A stretch of 64,000 bases of DNA from Trichobilharzia regenti (taxonomy: Eukaryota; Platyhelminthes; Trematoda; Strigeidida; Schistosomatidae). Location of the stretch: contig OX235270.1 of the NCBI GenBank assembly GCA_944472135.2, forward strand, positions 142,863,632-142,927,631. The letters run 5' to 3'. The number at the start of each line of letters is the position of its first letter. The stretch's first letter is position 1. The position numbers and the translations under genes were made by a program. Shown one piece after another: positions 33,720-43,326 of this stretch. Under the pieces are notes generated by a model. That model was not told where the DNA came from. It did no database searches and saw only the letters and a list, made by a program, of their open reading frames with translations.

Positions 33720-36700
33720 CTGATAAATGGAAAAAAATACTTCATAGAAAAGCTTATAATTATTTTCATATAAAGCATAATTATGCAGTTCACTTACCGT
33801 CGGAAGACAGCTCAAACTATACAAAATCAAAATCACAATTTGAAACCTGGTTAGCGATCCGGAATTCATGTAATTCTATGGAAATCATAGCTTTATGCAA
33901 ATTTGCTTGGTTTCTTGATTAAACATTTATGGTATCTAGCAGATCATATATTGTAGGGTTGATTTGAATAACTTTATTTCCGAAGGAAACACACACGATC
34001 TCCTCCATGTACCCCTGGAATTGACGACCCACTCGTTGTTTTCCATTGGGATTCGATTCGAGCTATGGCCTGCACTGTGCGCGATGTCGCTCAACGGCCA
34101 TCTCAGCGTGTGCATGATCCATCTCTTTATTTTCTCCTACATAGTTGTTGAGCTATCAGCTCTCGCTTGTTGGTTTGTTCTCAGCTAGCCAGAGTTTCTT
34201 GTTACCAATTCTTGCCGACTTGTCATTTGATCCTCATTATGAAGCCATCGAAGTTGGCAGCTGCTGATGAAGTCTGCAACCTGGTGGAAATCCTGTTGGT
34301 TACACACCAAGTGTCTGACCCGTATAGAAGTAATTTAAACTTCTGACTAATTCTGCCTTACATGGTATCCGAGGTAAAATGACCTCAAGACCAAAGAGTA
34401 TATCCAATGCGCACTAGACCACTCTTTCTTTGTGTGTTAAGTAAAAAGAAATATTCTCCACCTAACAAAAAAAGGGCTTAGAGTTTTACAAAATAAATAA
34501 GTCTAGCTATCCCAGAGCAGTTTTAAATGGCTGTTGAGACTGTAGTTAGTGAAATGTTTCTAGCATAATGCTCCAAGAGAAACACCAAAATAATCCGTAG
34601 AACGTCAAACGGAGTAATTGGCTCTACGAATCCTACTTTCAGAAACATAAAACTACTACATGAATTGAAAATTGATACATACAAGAAGTTAAGCATGCAG
34701 TTCGGATGTGCAGTAACTTTACGATCACCAATGGTTTAAGCAAATACGTAGGTACTTGTCATTGATAAAGGGAAAAAAAGCAATTTTCAGTTCATTTAGA
34801 AATAATCAAATTAAATTCATTGTTATTAGATGATTGGTGGCTGGAAGCCTTATCTAACTTAGGTTTTTTGTGCTTATCAGTGCTCACTAGCACACAGTAA
34901 GTTTCTGAAATCCCTATGGTTTGAACTTCTTTCACTCATTGATGCAGACAGAGGCGTTACCAGTGAGCAATTACGGCTCACTACTGACCTCCTCCAGGAC
35001 GGAGCCTTCTATCGGTCATTGGGTAGTTACCACTTGTCATGCGTCTAGTCGTTGGTGTTGATGCAAGCCAAATTCTGTGACTGCACAACTGAGTTACTTG
35101 GATTCGAAACTCAGAAGGGATGGGAGTCCCTTCAAGACTTCAAACAGGTCTTGATTGCGGGTGCTAACATGAGTGAAAAACAGGCTCAGGGCTTCTTGCT
35201 GATTACTTCCAGCCATCCAACAACTACCGTAATGGCGAGCCACCTTGCTTGATGGTCACATTGGTAACTTTACTGATAGGATTCGCTCTGCACCAAATTA
35301 ACCATCAGACGTATGATATTCATGACTACCTAGTATTCAGGCGAACTCATTGATAATAGAAGACAAACTTGATTTTTCATTCCTCATGAATTACAAATGT
35401 AGGCCTAACAAAGCAAGTTAGCACATTCATTCATTTCAAATCCTTAGGACCTTTAATTATTCGGGTGAAATTAACTTCAGTGGGTCAAATAAATTTTCTT
35501 TGTTTACGTCATAATACTTTTGATTACATTCCGTGTCTTCTATCTATCTCCCTTACGAATGGTCAAGCTGTCTGCAATTAGTTAATATGCTAAAACTGAA
35601 GTAACTTTACTTTTGAAAGTTTCTAATATCCACCATAGGTTGAAAGCTTCCATCACACCTCAATAATACAACTACATAAGTTGCTATGTGCTTTAAACTT
35701 GCACAAAAACTTTTTTATCAGCGTCGTGCCCTTAAAATGCAAACACTGTCTGATAAAGTGCTTGGTACACAGACCAAGAGCGATCTGCTCGGATGAATGT
35801 CTTCATAAGGAGCTTGATAGTAAATATTAAGCGGTTATACAGAAAAGTTTATTGATAAGAATATGAATCTAAAATCAAAGCAGCCCAAATAACAACAGTT
35901 CCTTAAAAGGCCTCATTCTTACAAATACAGTTCCTCACGGATAATATCGGCGAAATATTGAAACAGCGCCTTAGAAATGCGGTAAAAAGAGCATTCCCTG
36001 CTGCTGAATTACGCTATGTCTTCAAAACCACTCCGAATCTGCGTTCAGGAGTAAAAGAAAAACTGCCTAATTTCACCTCTTCTATGTGTATCTACCAATT
36101 CAACTGCTCCTGTGCAGCCAGTTAATTGCATAGGCCGTACAATTAGGTGTGTTTATCGTCGAATTTCCGAACATCATCCTGCCTAGTGGTTAAGTCAAGG
36201 ACAAGCAAAATCTATTCTCAGCGCTATTCTATCTCATCTTGTGGATACAGAACACAAGATTGATGTTAACCAGCCCTTCAGAGTCATTTACCGCATACCA
36301 AGAAATCCCAATTTCACCTTAAGAGTTCGACTACTAAATATTACTGAGGCTGTTGGGATCCATATTAACAAGCCTAATTTGTGTGTCCAAAAGAAGTTGG
36401 TTGGTTCAGACATTATCCTTACCTTGGCCATCTAGATTTGAATGATGCTAAATTTTGTAGAAACTTCCCTAATTTTGGCTGATATTCTATTTGCTAATAT
36501 ATCTTTATTATTATTATTTATGCATGTTTAATGAACTGTGATTACACTGATCTTAATTTACAAATCGATATTATTTAAAAAAACACTAATATTGTTATTG
36601 ACTACTACTCTAGAATATTCCATGTATATAAACACGTATGTATAATTATAGAGCCAGAAAAGGAAATTATCGAAAAGGATATTCTTTGCTGAATTATGTT

Positions 36701-39575
36701 TTGTTTTATATTGTTATCACTCAAAATGCATCAGTTTATAGTATCTTCTAGGAATAACCTGTTTCCTGTCTTCAGGTGGCAGAAATGCTCCTCACAAACG
36801 GAAAAAGGCGAATAAGAATGTCTGGTACTTACAATCGGATTAGTGGATAAGCTGCCCTACCTCTGTGGGCTAGAATCCCCTGATTTCAAACCTATGGTGT
36901 ACGTTGTCTCCAGGTGGATCAGTGTATGGCCCTGTTATGGTCACCAGGAACCATGGTAACGCAGCTTTCACTGCCCTGTGGGTCAGACTTTATGTCAAAT
37001 GCTCGGGCTGTGACCCTTGGAGTTGTCCCCACTCGCCTCGTCCTGATCGTCCGGCCAGTATCGTAGCAGTCGTACAAACTGAGATTTTGTATGGCGCGTC
37101 TCTTCGTGCTCCTAATGTACCAAGTTTGAGTTGTAATATTAACAATAATAATCTTAGTATACATTCAATGGCATCTACAGATCTAACAGTCAATCTTCAT
37201 AAGGTGTACTTATTAATTAAAAGCTTCAACCGCACAAAAAATATTTGAAACTCCCTAAACTTTTACTAATTGCTCATTTGATAAAAAAAATAAGTGAATT
37301 ACGAGTTAACGAAACAATTAGATTACTTATAATATACTATTTGTGTTGAATAAATAAATAAGTTAATTATTACCTACCCGGAATATCAGGATCTCTTGGA
37401 CCTATTACAGAGAATTTACCAAATCTTTCAGCTGTATGCGAGAAACACTCTCTTCTTTGTTTGGCTTCTGCTTTACGCGGTATTGCAGGAGCACGCTTGC
37501 ATTGGGTAATATCAAATGATCTTCCGAAATCATAGGTTCCAGGGGGTGGCGCTGACTGAAAAATGCCGAAAAATTCAACATTATCTCATGAAATGGGAAT
37601 TGAAAATGAAGAAAACACTTAAGCAATTTAGTTTTAAATGCTTTCAAAATTCATCTTTGCTCAGTTTTCTATCAAGTCAACTAATCTGTCTGTCACTATA
37701 AATGAATGCTGCTTGTAAGTAAATGGATTACTCACTTTTCACTGTGTTCGAAGCTGGCTGGAACTTTGGATGAAGCTACAAAAAGCTACGGTATTTTTAT
37801 AACTAACTTTCAACAGAAAAGTCAGCAGTAGCCTCTATCGTTGTTTCTACAGCAGATTACACCCAAATACTGACTTAATGTCGTCATTCAAGCTATGGAT
37901 CGACAAATGTTGTTTATTTTCTGCCTGTGTTCATTCTTAGTCATATCTCTGTACAGATAATATGCAGTCCTCTGAATCGATGACTTACGGACAAGCGGTC
38001 TACTTTTGACCATTGTTAACTTTATGTAAGTGGCCTCTCTTTATGAGTGTATTTAGTACTATTTAAAAACAGATACATTTTTAAATGTCAACCATCATTG
38101 TCGGTTTGTTGGAATGGAAAATCACACATAGATACCACCAACACAACTTTTGTTTTAATAACGTACTGTTTTTTATTGTACTAGTGTAACAAGGGAAGAC
38201 AAGGGCCAGGCAACAGATCGTTTATTGAGAAAATCAAGAGATACTTATAGATTTTTATGTACACTATTGTCAGTGGAGAAGCAACATCTTCCTGATTGGT
38301 TGTTTTCTCTCTGAAGGTTATTCTATACTGCTAATGACCGTTTCTTAGAAAGTTAAGCCATATATATCTGCGAATCGTATTTGCACATGTTAAGTCTGCT
38401 GTGATTAGTTGGTGAGTTCCTCAAGGTTAAGCTTTGTTTGTTACTGTTTTTTCTCATGACCCTGATTTGGCACGTGAAGATTGATGCAAACTGTTGTCTA
38501 CAATTCTGGCTTGCAGACAGCTCTCACTACAATAGAACAATGTCTGATTTCGGCAATCGCTTGAAATATCCATCAATTATTATTATTGATAGTGAAGTGT
38601 TGGTTTGTAGGGATTTGATTGATTGGTTACAGGATTTCATCATGAGCTGACGTCGGTTAGAGAACCACTTGAAAACCTGGGAGTACTGGACAGGATACAG
38701 CAGGTCGGATTTGTGAACAAATACTCGTCGAAGACATTGGCTAGCGGTGGCGCTATGTAGTGAACTTAAAGCTATAGTTTCAGAATTAGTTTCTTCTGTT
38801 AATCATGGTGACTAGACATGAAATCTAATATGGGCTGAAAAATTCTTTCAGTGACCAGAAATATGCATTAAGATGGTAATATTTTCTATAGTACTCAAAA
38901 TATACTCTTCTGTCTTGAAAAATTGGCTTTCAAAATTGAAGCAGCTTCTCTTTCTTTATCTTTTCAGGTAAATAATTGCCGGCAGCAGCTTATTGGGAAC
39001 CATGTTTTGCATTCCACGTGGAACATGGGGCTTCAGCCTTAAACTCTGAAGTTATATTAGCTTATAGCACTGATTTTTATGGAGTGGAGTTGCTGGATTC
39101 ACACCCTGCCTTTCCACATTATCGAGCTTACAGTCGCGCAGTTTAAGGTATACGAGTAAGTCGGACAGGAGTCGAACCCTTTACAATGTGCATCGCTGGT
39201 GATCGGAACCAATGACGTTATTAGGATCTGCATAAGAAAATGAGCACAGCCAGGATTTTATATAGAAAAGTCAATAACAAAAGGAAAGGAGAAAAAAACT
39301 GACAAACATGTAAAAATGCCTTACTGATAAGATCACTGAAGTTTCTCGTTTAGCCTTTGGCATACCACTACCTTTAAGTGAACACTTTTCATCATATCTC
39401 TTGGGACTATATTGGGCAGGCCCTGGAATACTGTTGTCTGGTGCAGTTGTTTTTGTGCTAGAGGTCAATTTATCACCCAGTCGTTTAGCTGTTGATCCAA
39501 ATGCAATACGTTTACTAACATGTACATCAGTGTGAGGATGTGTTAGCGATTCTTTTATTACATAACTGTTTGGAG
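33604..39575 (-). CDS. Sperm-tail PG-rich repeat (STPG/SHIPPO) protein, partial gene
   Basis: Three exons (39575-39325, 37555-37378, 33719-33604) join in frame across two introns of about 1.8 and 3.7 kb. The encoded pieces carry the short Pro-Gly-Pro..Tyr repeats of the SHIPPO/STPG family: SIPGPAQYSPKRY, PPPGTYDFGRSF, an IPGPAEY formed across the second splice, and LPGPADYE at the end of the third exon. Proteins of this family are associated with axonemes and sperm tails, and some coat ciliary microtubule inner surfaces; the role here is inferred from that. Neither the first nor the last exon was found, so the product is incomplete at both ends. The 5' neighbour intron appears to hold Sm-alpha-like, SINE A and full-length LINE insertions. 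Which STPG paralogue it is cannot be told from the sequence alone. Confidence 0.8.
33985..34345 (-). mobile_element. RTE-like LINE 3' fragment, inside an intron of the STPG-like gene
   Basis: Minus-strand remnant with the complement of 'cgatctcctccatg' and 'tttgatcctcattatg', matching 45000-45200. Same strand as the host gene. Confidence 0.6.
34346..35934. other. Mostly unassigned; repeat F copy at about 35225-35345
   Basis: The only recognisable part is repeat F ('taggattcgctctgcacc', 'gactacctagtattcaggcg'). The frame 35052-35252 is not convincing. Confidence 0.35.
35935..36710 (+). mobile_element. Penelope-like element, C-terminal remnant and 3' end
   Basis: Frames in order: IGEILKQRLRNAVKRAFPAA, then KLPNFTSSMCIYQFNCSC and the GIY-YIG 'YIG' region broken by four extra bases, then VDTEHKIDVNQPFRVIYRIP, RVRLLNITEAVGIHINKP and LCVQKKLVG. 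This is the order of the GIY-YIG domain of Penelope-like elements. The 3' untranslated end extends to about 36710. A near-identical inverted copy lies at 62715-63350. Confidence 0.75.
36711..37377. other. Unassigned segment, locally GC-richer
   Basis: 36840-37120 is GC-richer than its surroundings and open on the plus strand (36904-37248, 114 codons) and partly on the minus. The text GCDPWSCPHSPRPDRPAS recalls no family I know. It may be the 5' part of another retroelement; it lies within an intron of the STPG-like gene. Confidence 0.35.
37378..37555 (-). CDS. STPG-like gene, exon with PPPGTYDFG repeat
   Basis: 178 nt. Acceptor 'gcatttttcag' before TCAGCGCC and donor GTAGGT. It begins in phase 0, matching the previous exon, and ends one base into a Gly codon (phase 1). 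It encodes SAPPPGTYDFGRSFDITQC, a basic stretch, and SHTAERFGKFSVIGPRDPDI. A longer minus-strand frame across 37405-37647 lies in a different frame and is not the coding one. Confidence 0.8.
37556..38184. other. Intron sequence, no feature recognised
   Basis: Part of the intron between the first two STPG-like exons seen. No repeats that I could assign before repeat L at 38185. Confidence 0.4.
38185..38575 (-). repeat. LTR-like repeat L, copy 2
   Basis: Reverse complement of 29173-29568 over its full length, with terminal TGTAACA read on the plus strand at 38185. The side toward 38590 shares (ATT)n and SINE C with copy 1; the other side does not. Confidence 0.55.
38590..38765. mobile_element. 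SINE C fragment pair beside repeat L
   Basis: Minus-strand tail through 'gggagtactggacag' to 38695, then an abrupt switch to the plus-strand segment 'caaatactcgtcgaagacat' to 'ggcgctatgtagtgaact'. It is a rearranged foldback. Confidence 0.6.
38766..39002. other. Intron sequence with faint Sm-alpha-like trace
   Basis: 'atggtgactagacatgaaat' at 38803 resembles the 3' end of the Sm-alpha-like copies ('ggtgactagcggtgaaatcc'). Otherwise nothing seen. Confidence 0.3.
39003..39217 (-). mobile_element. SINE B copy in intron
   Basis: Minus-strand copy ending in 'gccccatgttccacgtgga' with body 'gtgtgaatccagcaactcca' and a worn head. Confidence 0.65.
39325..39575 (-). CDS. STPG-like gene, exon with NSY and PGPAQY repeats
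   Basis: 251 nt. Acceptor 'tttatatttag' before CTCCAAACAG and donor GTAAGG after ATCTTATCA. It enters in phase 2 and leaves in phase 0, encoding 83 full codons: PNSYVIKESLTHPH, then RIAFGSTAKRLGD, SIPGPAQYSPKRY and RETSVILS. The PNSY and PGPAQY turns are two SHIPPO repeats. Confidence 0.8.
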
Positions 39576-39659
39576 CTAAATATAAAAAATTAAAAAGTAA
39601 AAACAGTATTAACAGAAAATTTACTTATATGAAAAGTCAGCAAGATCATTTACTGTAAA

Positions 39660-40028
39660 CTGGTGGATGTTGGCTAGCAGTGGAATCCAGCATAACGGGC
39701 ATTTCGTCGGTGGCACAGTGGTTAGGACTCTCACCGACCATGCACATGGTCCGAGGTTCGAGCCCACGTCGACGCACACCTGATATCTATGGTCGGCCTG
39801 CGAATTTTGGGCTACCGATATCCACGCTGAAAATTCCATACTTGTACCAAAAATACAGTGTGGAATCAAGCTGTTATCAAAAAATTAATAAATAAATAAA
39901 AATAAAAAAATAAATACTCTAAAGAAATATACTCTATTTGGGACTCGCCAGATGGATGTAGCTGCATTCCCCAATGAGTGATGATGTTCTCACCTAGGCT
40001 TAAGTCCAGTGCCCATAGTTTCAAACGC
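39660..40028 (-). mobile_element. Sm-alpha-like SINE split by a SINE A insertion
   Basis: 39660-39705 is the 3' part ('gctggattccactgctagcc' on the minus strand, after GAAATG). 39922-40028 is the 5' part (CTGGCGA followed by GTCCCAAATAGAG). The break falls exactly between GAAA and stem II of the hammerhead-like motif. Confidence 0.7.
39706..39915 (+). mobile_element. SINE A copy nested in a Sm-alpha-like SINE
   Basis: The best preserved SINE A: A box TGGCACAGTGG, B box GGTTCGAGCCC, body 'cacctgatatctatggtcgg', tail 'gctgaaaattccatacttgt' and 'tacagtgtggaatcaagctg', then (AATA)n. Confidence 0.9.
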
Positions 40029-40515
40029 CAAATATATACATGAGTAAAACTGATTAGACATGTGAATAAGATCAACAGTATAAGATAAAGTACATTCAGG
40101 AATAATAATATGAGTGTGCATGCATCCCACCCACCATACAATAGGGTGGGAGAGGGTTAAAATTCTAAGAAGTAGTGTAGGTAGGTGGAGAGAAAGAGAG
40201 AGAGAGGTGGATTACTGAATCCATGTTCATCCAGTCTACACCCAACACATGCACAATCGAAATGACTCAATGCAAATACCAGAGACATGGAAGATATTAT
40301 TACCACCAATCAGGATAATAAATAATCTTAAAATCTATTTCAATTCACGTACATTTTAACATTCTAAGAAGCTACTCATTTTGACTATAAAAACACTCAT
40401 TGTACTTCCCGTCTGATTGTATTTTGGCGGCCTGTTTGACATCTGGGCTACCTTTTTCGTGCATCTACATATTGCATCTAATAAGTCATGTTTTCATTCC
40501 TAATTTTAATAAAAT
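40029..40515. other. Probable 5' untranslated region of the LINE (boundary uncertain)
   Basis: 40075-40115 ('gtacattcaggaataataat') is also found at 63850, so it belongs to an older repeat into which the LINE inserted. The LINE 5' end therefore lies between about 40120 and 40500. A GAGA run is at 40188-40206. Confidence 0.4.
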
Positions 40516-43326
40516 ATGATCACAAATCGCATAAAATACAGTAATTCATTCATTAAACGTTTTAAACCATATGACTTTCATGCAACTAATAATGCATCTA
40601 ATAAATCTAAGAGAAAACATCATGCTGGCTGGCAGCGTGCACTTAAACAGACACCTTTATATCGTACAACCATTCCTGTTATTGTCACTTCAAACTGCCG
40701 TTCACTTCCCAACAAAATTATGCATCTCCAGTCTCTCTTATCATCTGATACTTATCACAATACGGCGATTGTTGCATTACAAGAAACATGGCTCCATGAA
40801 CTCTATGATGACAATCTGGTTTCCCTAAATGGTTTTACATTGTTTAGACAAGATCGACTATGCTCCAGAAAGAAAAGAGGTGGAGGTGTTGCAACTTTCA
40901 TTCATTCTCAATGGTCAACTTCAAATAATGTATGTTTTTCTTACTCTAATGACTTTATTGATTGTATAACGGTCAAATGCCGCCCGAAACACTTATCCAA
41001 ATTCAAATACGTCTTCATCTCTAACATTTATGTTACTCCTGGCTGTTCTGCATCTGATCTATCTGATTTTGCTGATGAATTCACTGAATTCGCCGTTACA
41101 CATCTTGAAAACTCTTTATCAGTTGTCACAGGAGATTTTAACTGCTGTGATTGTTCTTTCCTCGTATCATTAGGTCATGCCAATATTGTTAAATTCCCTA
41201 CTCGACTTGATAAAACCCTTGACCTGGTGTTCATTAATGATGAGGAAATATATGAAGTACGCCGACGTGCTCCTATCATGAACTCAGATCATTGTATTAT
41301 TCGGATATTACCTAAGATATACAGCAGATCTCACTTTAATATCTTCTCAAATCTGTCCAAGAGAACACAGCAAAGGTGTTACTCACAAGAAAATATGCTC
41401 AAACTAAGATGTATGCTAAATGACACTAACTGGGAACTTTTCAACGAACACAAACTGGATGATACTATTTCCAATTTGACTGACTATCTTAAATTCTGTC
41501 TTGATATATGCTGTCCAAAACAGATAATTTTCAAAAGAATGGATCGTTTTTCTTCCCCTCATCTCAAAAAACTTCGTAGAGAAAAAGAGAAGCTGTACAA
41601 GACAAAGAATAAATCTGGTCTTAAGAAGATAAACACCCAAATTAAATCTGAAATCAAGAGACTAAACAACATTTATAATCAAACAATACTATCTTGTAAA
41701 ACCTCAGAAAACATATGGAAGCTTTTTAGAGAAATTACTGGTTGTGGTAAGCATAATAATTTTGCCTCTTCTATTGATGTAAATACTCTCAATAGATCTT
41801 TCATCCGCCCTCCAAATGTCCTTTCTGCCTTCAATTTAACTAATAACACGACCAGTGACTTTCATCGTTTCAATACTTCTGATGTTCTTAAATGTTTGAA
41901 ATCTCTTAAACCTTCCCAGAGTCTAGGCCCTGATGGTATACCTGCCATTGTTTTAAAGAAATGTGCTGATATTTTAAGTAACCCACTTACAAGCATTTTC
42001 AATACTTCTTTTTCTAATAATAATGTACCTTCTCTGTGGAAAGATATTAAAATCATCCCTGTACCCAAGTCTGGTTCTGGAGATAGTGTTAAGTTTAGAC
42101 CAATTGCCATTACCTCTCCTTTCTTGAAACTGATGGAGAAATTACTCTTACAAAAACTCATTCCCTCCCTAAGCTTCTCAAATGATCCAAAGCAGTTTGC
42201 TTACAAACAGGGTAGAAGTACTTTGGATGCTGCTGCTGTGTTTCATCACAACATTGTATCCTCCTTAGACAAAGGGGCCAAGTATGTCCGTTGTACTTTC
42301 CTTGATTACACATCTGCTTTTGACTCTGTACCTAGAGGCCTTTTGTTAAACAAGCTTAGCCTTACACAAACTGAGTCCTGGGCTATCAACTGGCTGCACT
42401 CTTACTTCTCCAATAGGATGCAGTACACGGTATATAATGGTGTAGCTTCCTCTCCTTTGCTTACTGAAGCTGGTGTTCCTCAGGGTGCTGTTCTCTCGCC
42501 GTTTCTCTTTTCCTTCTTCTTACATGACTTACCTCTCTCAGACGAAATCAACTTCGTCAAATATGCAGATGACCTGACTGTTTCGCTTCCCGTTAAGTCT
42601 CAGTCAGACTGCTTCAAATTAAATAGCTTCCTGTCGGACATCAGTCAGTGGTCTAAAATAAATGGCCTAACGCTGAATCCCTCAAAATGCCAGACTGTCG
42701 ACTTCTCCTTTAGGCATAAACGAGATCTACAAACACTAGTAAGCACTCATGATGTCTGTAGAATCGAGGGGACTATAATTGAAACAAAGTCTAATGCAAA
42801 ATACCTCGGATTAGTTATATCTTCCGACCTTACTTGGTCATCTCATATCCAAATGATTTCCAAGAAAGTGTTTCGTCTAACCTACTACATTAAGAAACTC
42901 AGACTAACTGGAGTCCCTCAACCTCTGCTTACACAATTTGTCAACTCTCGTATCCTACCTATTCTACTTTACTGTTCCCCGTTAGTCTTTCCTGGGTTAC
43001 TGAAAAAGGATTATACCATCCTGAGAAGGATGTTGAAGGTAGTTAGCAGGACTAGCGGTGTAAAACTCAGTCAGCTCGTCACAACATTAGTGGATAAGCA
43101 TCTGAATACATGTGAGAAATGGTCTAAAACCATACTCTCTGACCCCCAACACCCCCTCTATTCCCAACTCTCTCCCTGCATCTCATCAGGTAGAACCAGA
43201 AATCAGTATAAAATAATATATGCTCGCACAACCAAGTATAGGAACTCAACGATACCATATTTGGCCCGTGTTCTAAGTGACAGAGACAATGTTAGGCGTG
43301 AAACCTATGACTTGCTTTGTTGTTAA
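40516..43326 (+). CDS. Intact LINE endonuclease-reverse transcriptase, CR1/jockey-like
   Basis: A single uninterrupted ORF of 936 codons carries both enzymatic domains needed for target-primed reverse transcription of its own RNA in the nucleus. An apurinic-type endonuclease occupies about residues 50-270: TSNCRSLPNK (Asn60), ALQETWL (Glu90), VVTGDFN (206-209), LDLVFIND and NSDHC (His259). The RT follows: IIPVPKSGSGDSVKFRPIAI near 510-530, FLDYTSAFDSVP at 595, EAGVPQGAVLSPFLFSFF from 651, FVKYADDLTVS with YADD at 683-686, KYLGLVISSDLTWSSH, and a C-terminal YARTTKYRNSTIPYLARVL. No ORF1 was found upstream. The first Met lies shortly before the endonuclease homology and is a reasonable start. 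The clade assignment rests on motif style only. All catalytic residues I can check are present, so it may be, or recently have been, active. Confidence 0.9.
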   Translation: MITNRIKYSNSFIKRFKPYDFHATNNASNKSKRKHHAGWQRALKQTPLYRTTIPVIVTSNCRSLPNKIMHLQSLLSSDTYHNTAIVALQETWLHELYDDNLVSLNGFTLFRQDRLCSRKKRGGGVATFIHSQWSTSNNVCFSYSNDFIDCITVKCRPKHLSKFKYVFISNIYVTPGCSASDLSDFADEFTEFAVTHLENSLSVVTGDFNCCDCSFLVSLGHANIVKFPTRLDKTLDLVFINDEEIYEVRRRAPIMNSDHCIIRILPKIYSRSHFNIFSNLSKRTQQRCYSQENMLKLRCMLNDTNWELFNEHKLDDTISNLTDYLKFCLDICCPKQIIFKRMDRFSSPHLKKLRREKEKLYKTKNKSGLKKINTQIKSEIKRLNNIYNQTILSCKTSENIWKLFREITGCGKHNNFASSIDVNTLNRSFIRPPNVLSAFNLTNNTTSDFHRFNTSDVLKCLKSLKPSQSLGPDGIPAIVLKKCADILSNPLTSIFNTSFSNNNVPSLWKDIKIIPVPKSGSGDSVKFRPIAITSPFLKLMEKLLLQKLIPSLSFSNDPKQFAYKQGRSTLDAAAVFHHNIVSSLDKGAKYVRCTFLDYTSAFDSVPRGLLLNKLSLTQTESWAINWLHSYFSNRMQYTVYNGVASSPLLTEAGVPQGAVLSPFLFSFFLHDLPLSDEINFVKYADDLTVSLPVKSQSDCFKLNSFLSDISQWSKINGLTLNPSKCQTVDFSFRHKRDLQTLVSTHDVCRIEGTIIETKSNAKYLGLVISSDLTWSSHIQMISKKVFRLTYYIKKLRLTGVPQPLLTQFVNSRILPILLYCSPLVFPGLLKKDYTILRRMLKVVSRTSGVKLSQLVTTLVDKHLNTCEKWSKTILSDPQHPLYSQLSPCISSGRTRNQYKIIYARTTKYRNSTIPYLARVLSDRDNVRRETYDLLCC

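Noticed and set aside
36241..36435. Small conserved host protein (also at 62946-63191)
   Set aside because: The conserved frame is the C-terminal part of the Penelope GIY-YIG domain, present twice because the element is repeated.
37405..37647. 80-codon minus-strand ORF overlapping the STPG exon
   Set aside because: Different frame from the one with PG repeats and crosses the splice acceptor.
39706..39775. Functional tRNA gene at SINE A heads
   Set aside because: Boxes A and B are present in all seven copies, but a complete cloverleaf is not formed and each is followed by the same SINE body.
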